Source of the DNA: JABILX01 sp041648305
GTDB taxonomy: Bacteria; Patescibacteriota; Gracilibacteria; UBA1369; LOWO2-01-FULL-3
DNA: 25,927 nt
Reading direction: 5' to 3'
NCBI GenBank assembly: GCA_041648305.1
Contig: JBAZPI010000008.1
Location: forward strand, 1-25,927
The position numbers and the translations under genes are program-made. The notes under the pieces are model-generated. The model saw nothing but the letters and a program-made list of their open reading frames with translations. It was not told where the DNA came from and did no database searches. Shown here one piece after another: positions 8,396 to 14,905 of this stretch. Numbering within the stretch: the stretch's first letter is position 1; each line of letters opens with the position of its first letter.

Positions 8396-9187
8396 ATGGC
8401 TGAAAAAAAACTTCCGAAAGTAAAAATTGAGCAGCTCCCGTTTCTGGGTGTTCTTTTCCTTTTTGCGGGGTTCTCTTTGTATGGAATTTTGTCTTTTAAT
8501 GCGTCGTTGAGCGAGTATGTGGACAGTATGTATGCTTCTGTTGTTCGTGATGGAGTCTTGGTTACGGATGCTTCGAATGGGGCGCCGATCAATCCTGATC
8601 TTTATACTTTTGAGGCTTATTCCGGTGAGGAGATTTTTGCCGATGTATTGGGGAGTTACCCAAATGCTGTTGCTATTGCGTATTTCAAACAGCAGGGATG
8701 GATTGCCGGTTATGAGGACGATACCTTTAGGCCCGATCAACTTATAAATAGAGCTGAGCTTTTGACTGTTTTGACGAGTGTGGTTGATGTTAATTTTACT
8801 GGCGGTGTTTATGAAAATTGTTTTACCGACGCGACCAATCAGTGGTATGCCCCTTATGTTTGTTATGCGAAGGCAAGTGGATGGGTCGACGGTTATTCGG
8901 ATGGGTCTTATAAGCCCGGGCAGGCTGTTAATAAAGCTGAGTGTTTGAAGATTACGATCGACGCTGTGAATTCGATAGTTGGGGTTGAGATTACTGTTCC
9001 CGATGCGGTTTCAGCGAAGCCTTACGGGGATGTTGAAATTACGGCTTGGTATGCCAAATATGCGAAGATAGCGAAGGATGGGAATGTAGTTACCGGGTCG
9101 TTATTCTTGCCGGGCACCGAAATGACCAGAGCTGAATTTGTTCAGATGGTATACGACACGCTCGTTTATGGAGGTGTTATAAAATAG
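8396..9187 (+). CDS. SLH-domain surface protein
   Basis: A 263-residue protein with one N-terminal membrane segment (about 14-33) and three S-layer-homology modules: about 81-128 (AYFKQQGWIAGYEDDTFRPD then INRAELL), 142-190 (YAKASGWVDGYSDGSYKPG then VNKAECL) and 210-256 (YGDVEITAWYAKYA then MTRAEFV). SLH modules usually bind pyruvylated or similar secondary cell-wall polymers and hold a protein on the envelope. Here they make up nearly the whole extracellular part, so the protein may be a structural or anchoring element. It follows the AI-2E gene closely and ends at a GC-rich hairpin shared with the convergent dsbA-like gene. Confidence 0.9.
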   Translation: MAEKKLPKVKIEQLPFLGVLFLFAGFSLYGILSFNASLSEYVDSMYASVVRDGVLVTDASNGAPINPDLYTFEAYSGEEIFADVLGSYPNAVAIAYFKQQGWIAGYEDDTFRPDQLINRAELLTVLTSVVDVNFTGGVYENCFTDATNQWYAPYVCYAKASGWVDGYSDGSYKPGQAVNKAECLKITIDAVNSIVGVEITVPDAVSAKPYGDVEITAWYAKYAKIAKDGNVVTGSLFLPGTEMTRAEFVQMVYDTLVYGGVIK

Positions 9188-9189
9188 GA

Positions 9190-9204
9190 CCCGCCGCAGG
9201 CGGG
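9190..9204. terminator. Bidirectional GC hairpin between convergent genes
   Basis: CCCGCC-GCA-GGCGGG forms a 6-bp all-GC stem in the 19-bp gap between converging stop codons. No T-tract follows on either side, so termination is inferred from position. Confidence 0.55.
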
Positions 9205-9206
9205 GC

Positions 9207-9947
9207 TTACTGCTCGATCAAACTTGCGAATGCTTCGAATGGTTGTGCGCCTATGATTACTTGGTCGTTTATTGTGAAGCTTGGAGTTCCTGAGATTCCC
9301 TTCATTGATGCTTCAAAAATGTCTGAGTCGATTTGTTTGTCGAATTTCTCCGAACCTAAGGCAAAGCAAGCTGTAAATTCCTCCAAATCTAGATCTAGCT
9401 CCGATGCGTATTGATAGAAAACTACTTCTGTGTTATCCGCGTATGCCCATTGATTTTGGTAGGTGAAAATCTTTTCGTGCATGCCCCAATATTTATCTTG
9501 TTCTCCTGCGCATCTTGCCGCGTATGCTGCCGGGCGTGATTTTGGATGAAAACTTAAAGCCAAATCTTTGACTGTGTATCTGACTTTCCCGGTGGCTATG
9601 TATTGTTCTTTGATTTTGTTAAAAGTGTTGAAATAATATCGTTGGCAGAATGGGCATTGGTAATCTGTGTATTCGATTATTGTTACCGGAGCGTCTTCTG
9701 CGCCAAGGTAGTAGTAAGCTCCTTCTTCTGATTCTGTTATAGATTCTATTGGGTCTGCCGGGGTGTCAGCCGTGGTGTCCGCCGGGGTGTCTGCCGGGGT
9801 GTCTGTCGAGCCGGCCACGTTTGCTTGAAGATCTTTGCAGTCGTCGGCTTTGCAGGTGTCAGTTAGATTGCCGGCGGCGAAGCCTACAATGAATAAGCCC
9901 AATCCTATAGGAAGCATAGCCCATAAAGTTGTTTTTTTCTTTGCCAT
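9207..9947 (-). CDS. Membrane-anchored DsbA-family thiol oxidoreductase
   Basis: A 246-residue protein with an N-terminal anchor (about 10-27), a linker of PADT repeats, and a thioredoxin-fold DsbA-like domain from residue 78. The active site is CPFC (98-101) in YTDYQCPFCQRYY. The cis-proline loop is GTPSF (Pro222). Two further cysteines, Cys146 and Cys194, lie in the helical insert. Two more (Cys32, Cys37) follow the anchor. The family forms or isomerises disulfides in exported proteins. It is the second gene of an operon with ccdA, 10 bp downstream, a pairing in which CcdA moves electrons across the membrane for the thiol protein. Direction of electron flow is not decided by sequence. Confidence 0.9.
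   Translation of the reverse strand: MAKKKTTLWAMLPIGLGLFIVGFAAGNLTDTCKADDCKDLQANVAGSTDTPADTPADTTADTPADPIESITESEEGAYYYLGAEDAPVTIIEYTDYQCPFCQRYYFNTFNKIKEQYIATGKVRYTVKDLALSFHPKSRPAAYAARCAGEQDKYWGMHEKIFTYQNQWAYADNTEVVFYQYASELDLDLEEFTACFALGSEKFDKQIDSDIFEASMKGISGTPSFTINDQVIIGAQPFEAFASLIEQ
9757..9804 (-). repeat. 12-bp coding tandem repeat (PADT)
   Basis: Four 12-bp units of the type GCCGGGGTGTCT on the plus strand; two are identical and two differ at one or two bases. They encode PADT/TADT repeats between the membrane anchor and the thioredoxin fold. Confidence 0.9.
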
Positions 9948-9957
9948 AATATGAAAA

Positions 9958-10704
9958 TTAGAAAATGTTAAGATTGAATTCTGTATACATGTTGTTGATC
10001 AAGTTTGCAAGATAGCTGGTGTTTCCCGAGAGCATGCTGATTCCGAGAAGCAGGAGGAAAATGCTCATTATTATTCCGAAGTATTTGCTGAATTTTTTAG
10101 TTTTGTTTACTGCATTTGAGGCTTTTGAGGCGAGAATTGCAATTGTGACGAACGTCAAGGCCATCCCGAGTGCATACGCTCCAAAAAGTAAAATTCCTTT
10201 GTTGAAACTTGTTTCTGCAAGTGCCAGCGTGAAAATGCTTCCTAGAATTGGCCCATAGCATGGGCTGTAGCCGAATGCGAACACGATTCCTGCCAATAGT
10301 GATTTTAGGAGGCCGGTGGAGCTTGCTAGGCCGGCACTGTGGCTGGAGCTTGAGCCGAAGCCGAGGCCGAAGCGTTTTTCTTTTAATAAGAATCTGAAGA
10401 ACGGTATTTTATACAGGAGGCCGGAGAGTTGGATTGCGAAGAGGATTATTATGATGCCTCCGATTATTTCTAGCGCTCTTTTGTGGATTACAAGAAATTG
10501 GCCGAGCGACCCGATCACTGCTCCGAACGTTATGAAGACGATGGAAAATCCGAGAGTGAAGAGGACTGCGTGGAGGAGAGTTGTTTTATTTTGTCTGCTT
10601 TGGCCGCTCATGAATGCGAAATATCCCGGGATGATTGGCAGGATACACGGGGAGAATACGGATACTATTCCTGCGAGGAACGCTACTATAATGGTTGGTT
10701 GCAT
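9958..10704 (-). CDS. ccdA: CcdA-like transmembrane electron carrier
   Basis: A 248-residue membrane protein of the CcdA/DsbD-beta family. It shows the two hallmark cysteine motifs, FSPCILPIIPGY (Cys20) and YSPCYGPILGSIF (Cys149), and about six helices. These cysteines relay reducing equivalents from cytoplasmic thioredoxin to an extracytoplasmic partner. The natural partner is the DsbA-like protein encoded 10 bp downstream. The start at 10704 lies only 7 nt after a TATAAT box, so the mRNA may be leaderless. The promoter overlaps the 3' end of the upstream lamin-tail gene. Confidence 0.92.
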   Translation of the reverse strand: MQPTIIVAFLAGIVSVFSPCILPIIPGYFAFMSGQSRQNKTTLLHAVLFTLGFSIVFITFGAVIGSLGQFLVIHKRALEIIGGIIIILFAIQLSGLLYKIPFFRFLLKEKRFGLGFGSSSSHSAGLASSTGLLKSLLAGIVFAFGYSPCYGPILGSIFTLALAETSFNKGILLFGAYALGMALTFVTIAILASKASNAVNKTKKFSKYFGIIMSIFLLLLGISMLSGNTSYLANLINNMYTEFNLNIF

Positions 10705-10711
10705 GCCTTGA

Positions 10712-10739
10712 ATTATACTCAGGTTTTTTTCTTTTTCAA
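10712..10739 (-). promoter_or_regulatory. Leaderless-type promoter of ccdA-dsbA operon
   Basis: Minus-strand TTGAAA (10734-10739), 16-bp spacer, TATAAT (10712-10717), then 7 nt and the ccdA ATG. A start of transcription at the usual distance would fall at or next to the A of ATG. Confidence 0.7.
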
Positions 10740-11516
10740 TTTGAGGGCGAAAATAAGGAGAATGAGGATGGTGATTAGAATTGGGAATACGAGGGTTGGG
10801 AGTTGCTGTGACTGGGGGGTGTTGGCCGGGCTGTCCGTGGTGGTGGTTATGGCGGCAGTTTGCTTTTCGATTTTGTAGTCGACAAGGGAAAATTTCGAAT
10901 TTGAGATTTTTGAGGTTAAAAGTTTGGCCTTTGTTTGCGGCTGGAAGATGATTTTCGCGGTTTCGAAGTCTAGGGTTTCTTCAGTGAAGGTGATCGTGAG
11001 GATTGGGGTTGGGGTGGCGGCTTGAGATTGGGCGGGCTGGAATTCGAATGAAAAATCACTTTTTATTTCAGGTGGCGAAGTGATTGTTCCTTCGAATGAG
11101 TAAAGGGATTTATTTTCTTTGTTCGGGGTTGGGGCTGTCCATCTATATGTTGATTTCTCCCCTTTGTTTGTCAGGATTGTTGTTAGCGCGTACGATGCTC
11201 CTTCTTCGGATTTGCCGTAACTTATTTGGTCTACGGGGGCTTGGGTTGGTGAAAACAGATGGACTTCGTCTTCTGAGTTGTTTAGGTTGAGTTTTGTTTG
11301 GGATTTGTAGAAGGCGACTGCCTGGTTTGGTTGGAGGAGCGTATTGGCCATGTTTTGTGCGGGAAATGTGTACGGTTTGCTGCCTCCTTCGAGGATGTCG
11401 TCGAGGGTGTAATTTTCGAGGTTTACGGGTTGTTTCCCGAGATTTGTTAGCTCGATCCATTCGTTGTTTCCGTCTTTGCCTTCCGGGTTTGGGAGGATTT
11501 CGGTGATTCTTATCAT
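10719..11516 (-). CDS. Lamin-tail-domain protein with C-terminal anchor
   Basis: A 265-residue protein. Residues 2-110 match a lamin-tail domain (LTD): IRITEILPNPEG, NNEWIELTNLGKQPVNLENYTL, and a later QAVAFYKS strand. Bacterial LTD proteins are usually exported and often linked to surface adhesion or nucleases. The C-terminus has a hydrophobic helix (about 238-258) and a KLKKKKT basic tail, like a membrane anchor. There is no N-terminal signal peptide: the LTD begins at residue 2. The open frame continues upstream for 20 codons to 11577 without a usual start codon, and that stretch is repeat DNA. The gene may have lost its signal sequence, or the protein may be tail-anchored. Confidence 0.75.
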   Translation of the reverse strand: MIRITEILPNPEGKDGNNEWIELTNLGKQPVNLENYTLDDILEGGSKPYTFPAQNMANTLLQPNQAVAFYKSQTKLNLNNSEDEVHLFSPTQAPVDQISYGKSEEGASYALTTILTNKGEKSTYRWTAPTPNKENKSLYSFEGTITSPPEIKSDFSFEFQPAQSQAATPTPILTITFTEETLDFETAKIIFQPQTKAKLLTSKISNSKFSLVDYKIEKQTAAITTTTDSPANTPQSQQLPTLVFPILITILILLIFALKLKKKKT

Positions 11517-11526
11517 GTGGGGGTGT

Positions 11527-11666
11527 TTTTTTCGGTTTTTCCCGAGGAAAGCTCTTAACCTGTAAATGCTAACCTGTTAAATTTTCCCCGGGGAAATCCG
11601 GTCGCTTTTCCCCGGGGAAACCTTCTAACCTGTAAGTTCTAACCTGTTAAATTTTCCCCGGGGAAA
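11527..11666. repeat. REP-like array: two 70-bp tandem units with palindromes
   Basis: Two tandem 70-bp units (11527-11596 and 11597-11666) are aligned base for base; the last 27 bases are identical. Each unit has a palindrome of the type TTTCCCCGGGGAAA near its middle and another at its end, separated by two copies of CTAACCTGTWA. Perfect palindromes lie at 11583-11596, 11607-11620 and 11650-11669 (20 bp, AATTTTCCCCGGGGAAAATT). The first one (11537-11550) is degenerate. Paired palindromes beside a RAYT gene resemble REP/BIME elements. Confidence 0.85.
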
Positions 11667-12128
11667 ATTGTCCAATTTAGTCTGGGAAATTTTTGGCAAG
11701 TTGAATGACAGGTATGGCCATTCCTCTGGGCTTTTTACTAACCCTGCTCTAACTGGGTTGTTAATTATATATTGGATGGTATTTATTAATTGTTCCTGAT
11801 CTTCTATTGGTTTTGGGAAGTATCTTTTCCCAAACAATTGTCCTTTTCTGTTCCATTTGGAGTTGAAATGTTTTGCGTAGGAGAATTCTAGTGTCCATAT
11901 AAATTTGAATAAACCCGCGTTTTCGGTTTGGTTTGCTATTAGATGGAAGTGATTTGGCATTAGGCAGTAACACGAAATGTCTATGTTGTATTTTTTCTTA
12001 TAGGTTTGCATGCGGTTTAAGAACCATTCGTAATCATTGCTGTCATAAAAAATTTTCTTTTTCGCTAATCCCAGGTTGGTTATGTGGTAGTGTTTTCCTT
12101 TCTCGAATTGAGTGTGTCTTCTTGGCAT
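11625..12128 (-). CDS. REP-associated tyrosine transposase (RAYT, Y1/HUH family)
   Basis: A 167-residue single-domain Y1 transposase. Visible are the N-terminal HYHITNLG, the HUH metal motif MPNHFHLI (His60, His62), and the catalytic tyrosine Tyr120 in QYIINNPVRAGLV, all typical of TnpA-REP/RAYT proteins. Family members nick single-stranded DNA at REP palindromes. The length is normal and no break is seen. Its 3' end runs into the adjacent palindromic array: residues 153-160 (DNFPRGKF) are encoded by the 20-bp palindrome at 11650-11669 and the stop lies in the spacer repeat. No clear promoter was found upstream. Confidence 0.9.
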   Translation of the reverse strand: MPRRHTQFEKGKHYHITNLGLAKKKIFYDSNDYEWFLNRMQTYKKKYNIDISCYCLMPNHFHLIANQTENAGLFKFIWTLEFSYAKHFNSKWNRKGQLFGKRYFPKPIEDQEQLINTIQYIINNPVRAGLVKSPEEWPYLSFNLPKISQTKLDNFPRGKFNRLELTG

Positions 12129-12178
12129 GTTGTGTTTACGTTACTTTTTCTTCCGTGCCTTTTATCCTACAGCCCCGA

Positions 12179-12241
12179 CCTTAAATATTCCTTAAATATT
12201 CTTAAATTTTTCCTTACATTTTTCTTAAATTTTCCTTTAAT
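12179..12241. repeat. Degenerate AT-rich 11-12-bp tandem repeats
   Basis: Two perfect copies of CCTTAAATATT (12179-12200) are followed by four diverged copies such as CTTAAATTTTT and CCTTACATTTTT. The array ends 42 bp before the -35 box of the next gene. It could act as an AT-rich upstream element or terminator-like DNA. Confidence 0.7.
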
Positions 12242-12283
12242 GCCCTTGAAGAATCTGCCTTGAGGCTGCGAAGGCTGTCAGGA

Positions 12284-12311
12284 TTGACAATTCCAATTAT
12301 TCGCTTATAAT
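12284..12311 (+). promoter_or_regulatory. Consensus promoter, leaderless type
   Basis: Perfect TTGACA (12284-12289), 16-bp spacer, perfect TATAAT (12306-12311). The ATG of the next gene follows after only 6 nt. Confidence 0.85.
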
Positions 12312-12317
12312 TCCCGC

Positions 12318-12704
12318 ATGGATAGAAGTAAAGATATAGACACAATTTTGGCGCAGTCATTGGCGGAGGGGTTTGGGAGAGATCGTGATAAGGGGGGTTT
12401 GGATGGTGATGAGCAGTGTTTTGAGAGGGCTGTTTGTGAGATGGATAAATTAATGAAACCACCTTGTTTATTTGTGGATCGTGGATCTTTTTGTGATCAA
12501 GTTTACTTTTTTGCTGCTACTTTACGTAATGATGTTGATTTGAGTATGTTTTGGGGGTGGCTGTTGGTGAGGGCGAATGAATATGCCGTTGCTGATGAGC
12601 CTGATGTCGCTGTTCTTATTCGGAATACGGTTCGTCTTGTTGGTGAGCGGTTAAAAAGTGAAAGACAACCGAAGGTGCCTGGGGCTGTGCCTGGCGAAGC
12701 TTGA
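12318..12704 (+). CDS. Small soluble protein of unknown function
   Basis: A 128-residue protein that I do not recognise. It has no signal peptide or membrane segment, four cysteines, an acidic first half (MDRSKDIDTILAQSLAEGF) and a helical, amphipathic C-terminal part (WGWLLVRANEYAVADEPDVAV). It ends in a PKVPGAVPGEA tail. Reality as a gene is supported by a perfect-consensus promoter placed so that the transcript would begin at or near the ATG. It stands alone between the RAYT module and rny. It ends with TGA. Confidence 0.6.
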   Translation: MDRSKDIDTILAQSLAEGFGRDRDKGGLDGDEQCFERAVCEMDKLMKPPCLFVDRGSFCDQVYFFAATLRNDVDLSMFWGWLLVRANEYAVADEPDVAVLIRNTVRLVGERLKSERQPKVPGAVPGEA

Positions 12705-12752
12705 CTTTATGTCGGTGCGTGAAGTAAAGTGGCGCTGCACTTGCGGGTGAAG

Positions 12753-12782
12753 AAATTCGCTTCGGCGGAAAAATTCGCTTCG
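12753..12782 (+). repeat. Two direct repeats in 280-bp gap before rny
   Basis: AAATTCGCTTCG occurs at 12753-12764 and 12771-12782, inside a longer weak inverted repeat closed by GCACT/AGTGC. The rest of the gap before rny (12705-12984) shows no convincing promoter or RNA gene. Confidence 0.5.
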
Positions 12783-12984
12783 AGTGCGTGAGTTGGCCTG
12801 AAGTTATGAAGATTTAAGAAAGAGATTCCCACGTGTAGTACAAACATAATAAACATCATTAAAATAGTTAAAAATTAGAGGGGGGCGTGTGTGTTTCAAG
12901 ATGTTTGGTGGTGAAATCTTCTCTTCTTAGGTCTTATGAGTCTTACGGGCTGACTTAAAGAGTATTTTTTAAATCAACAAAAAA

Positions 12985-14511
12985 ATGACACTGATTGCAG
13001 TAATTATCGCTGTCGTCGCATTGGCGGCAGGAGGATATGGAGGGTATTATTACCGAAAACAGATTGTGGACGAGAAAAACAAGGACTTGGATGCGAAGGC
13101 GGACAAGGTTTTGACTGACGCAAAAACCAAGGCTAACGAAATGGTTTATGAGGCGAAAAATGAAGCCTTCAAGCTTCAGGATGAGGTTAAAAAAGAGGAA
13201 CATAGCAGGCGTGAACAATTGACCAAAGTCGAAGAACGTTTGGTTAAGAAAGAGCAGATTTTGGATGAGAAATCTGAGAAAGCGGAAAAGTTGAAAGCCG
13301 AACTTGAAGACAAGGTCGGTTCTGTGAAAAAGCTTCGTGAGGAAGTAGAGGCGATTTTTAAGATGCAGGAGGCTCAATTGGAGAAGATTGCCGGGATGTC
13401 AAAAGAGGAGGCAAAGGATGTTTTGCTGAGAAAGGTCGAGGAGGATGCGAAGGCTGATATAGTTATAACTATTAAGAAAGCTGAGGCGGAATTGAAAAAA
13501 GAGGCTGACCAAAGGGCGAAGTTTATTATTGCCGAGGCTGTACAGAGATATGCGGCTGAGACTGCATCGGAGTCGACCGCGACTATCGTGAACCTGCCGA
13601 ATGACGAAATGAAAGGACGCATCATTGGTCGTGAAGGACGCAACATTAATACTTTTGAACAGATTACCGGTATCGACGTTATCGTTGACGATACTCCCGG
13701 ATCTATCGTTATTTCCGGGTTTGATTTGGTTCGACGTTATATCGCGAAAATCACTCTTGAAAGATTGATTGAAGACGGACGAATCCATCCTGCGAGAATT
13801 GAGGAAACTGTTGAAAAAGTGAAAGATGAGGTCAATATTTTGATTAAAGAGCTTGGTGAAAAGGCGGTTCTTGAGTGTGGAGTTACAGGTTTCCATCCAA
13901 ATCTTGTGAAGATTTTGGGGCGATTGAAATTCAGAGTTACTCACGGACAAAATGCTCTCAAACACAGTATGGAAGTTTGCTTCATTGCCGCGAATCTTGC
14001 GGAGGAACTTGGGGCTGATGTTTCAGTTTGTAAGAGGGCTGCGTTGCTGCATGATATTGGAAAGGCTGTTGATCATGAAATTCCTGGCCATCATTCTAAA
14101 ATCGGTGCGGATATTGCTGCAAAATTTGGGTTCCCGAAAGAAGTTATCCACGCGATTGCGGCGCATCATGGTGATCCTGAGCCTGAGACGCTCGAGGCGC
14201 AGATTGTTTACGCTGCTAACCAGATTAGTAACGCTCGTCCTGGTGCGAACAAAGACAATCTTGATTCATATATTAGAAGGCTTAATGAGCTTGAGAATGT
14301 CTGCAATGATTTTGCGGGAGTCGAAAAGACGTTTGCTGTTCAGGCCGGTACTGAAGTGAGAATTTTCGTGAAGCCGACGGAGATTGATGATCTTGGAGCT
14401 GTTAAGTTGTCTCACGCGATTGCTCGAAAGATTGAGTACGATCTACAGCATCCGGGACCTGTCAAAGTTAATGTGATCAGGGAGACGAGAAGTGAGGCGT
14501 TCGCGGAATAG
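12985..14511 (+). CDS. rny: Ribonuclease Y
   Basis: A 508-residue membrane-tethered endoribonuclease that initiates mRNA decay; family length is about 520. An N-terminal helix (about 2-22) anchors it. A long charged coiled coil runs to about residue 195. The KH domain carries the GRIIGREGRNI loop (GxxG at 215-218). The HD domain has LLHDIGKAVDHEIPGHH (His356, Asp357) and the later IAAHHGDPEP, which give the metal-binding site. The C-terminal region resembles other RNase Y proteins. The ATG follows an A-rich stretch with no Shine-Dalgarno site. The gene ends about 15 bp before the groES -35 box, so groESL has its own promoter. Confidence 0.97.
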   Translation: MTLIAVIIAVVALAAGGYGGYYYRKQIVDEKNKDLDAKADKVLTDAKTKANEMVYEAKNEAFKLQDEVKKEEHSRREQLTKVEERLVKKEQILDEKSEKAEKLKAELEDKVGSVKKLREEVEAIFKMQEAQLEKIAGMSKEEAKDVLLRKVEEDAKADIVITIKKAEAELKKEADQRAKFIIAEAVQRYAAETASESTATIVNLPNDEMKGRIIGREGRNINTFEQITGIDVIVDDTPGSIVISGFDLVRRYIAKITLERLIEDGRIHPARIEETVEKVKDEVNILIKELGEKAVLECGVTGFHPNLVKILGRLKFRVTHGQNALKHSMEVCFIAANLAEELGADVSVCKRAALLHDIGKAVDHEIPGHHSKIGADIAAKFGFPKEVIHAIAAHHGDPEPETLEAQIVYAANQISNARPGANKDNLDSYIRRLNELENVCNDFAGVEKTFAVQAGTEVRIFVKPTEIDDLGAVKLSHAIARKIEYDLQHPGPVKVNVIRETRSEAFAE

Positions 14512-14525
14512 CGCAAATCTAACTC

Positions 14526-14565
14526 TTGACTTCAAAAATTAGCACTCTATAATACGGGGTGCTAA
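14526..14565 (+). promoter_or_regulatory. groESL promoter with CIRCE operator
   Basis: TTGACT (14526-14531), 16-bp spacer, TATAAT (14548-14553). The CIRCE inverted repeat is TTAGCACTC (14539-14547), a 9-bp spacer, and GGGTGCTAA (14557-14565), one base off the consensus right arm GAGTGCTAA. The -10 box lies inside the CIRCE spacer, so bound HrcA repressor would block RNA polymerase. hrcA is not in this window. Confidence 0.93.
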
Positions 14566-14592
14566 TTTTAAGATTCTTAACCAAAATATGCG

Positions 14593-14886
14593 ATGGCAAA
14601 ACTAAGACCAACTTCTGATCACATTGTGGTCAAAGCGATAGAGGAAGAAATCACCTCAAAAAGCGGGATAGTTATTCCTGAGACCGCAAATAAGGAGCGC
14701 CCGATGAAGGGTGAAGTTATTGCGGTTGGCCCGGGCAAGGTTCTCGACAATGGACAGAAACGAGCGATGGAGGTGAAGAAGGGCGACAAGGTTCTTTTCA
14801 CCAAGTACGGACCTACAGAAGTGAAGGTCGATGGAGAGGAGTTGCTTGTTTTGAACGAGAGCGATGTGTTGGCTGTGATTGAATAA
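14593..14886 (+). CDS. groES: Co-chaperonin GroES
   Basis: A 97-residue GroES/Cpn10. It caps the GroEL barrel and triggers substrate release. The conserved start LRPTSDHIVVKAIEEE, the mobile loop (about residues 18-33, containing SGIVIPETA) and the GEVIAVGPGKVLDNG strand are all present. The start is preceded by TTAAC at 11 nt; an out-of-frame ATG at 14588 is ignored. It is first in the CIRCE-controlled groES-groEL operon, with 19 bp to groEL. Confidence 0.97.
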   Translation: MAKLRPTSDHIVVKAIEEEITSKSGIVIPETANKERPMKGEVIAVGPGKVLDNGQKRAMEVKKGDKVLFTKYGPTEVKVDGEELLVLNESDVLAVIE

Positions 14887-14905
14887 TTATAACCACTTAA
14901 AAACT

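Noticed and set aside
12702..12704. UGA recoded to glycine as in Gracilibacteria
   Set aside because: TGA ends several frames sensibly and does not interrupt GroEL, DnaA, RNase Y or other conserved genes.
13374..13965. Long antisense open frames over rny, groEL and dnaA
   Set aside because: They are mirror images of strongly conserved genes and show no independent coding features.
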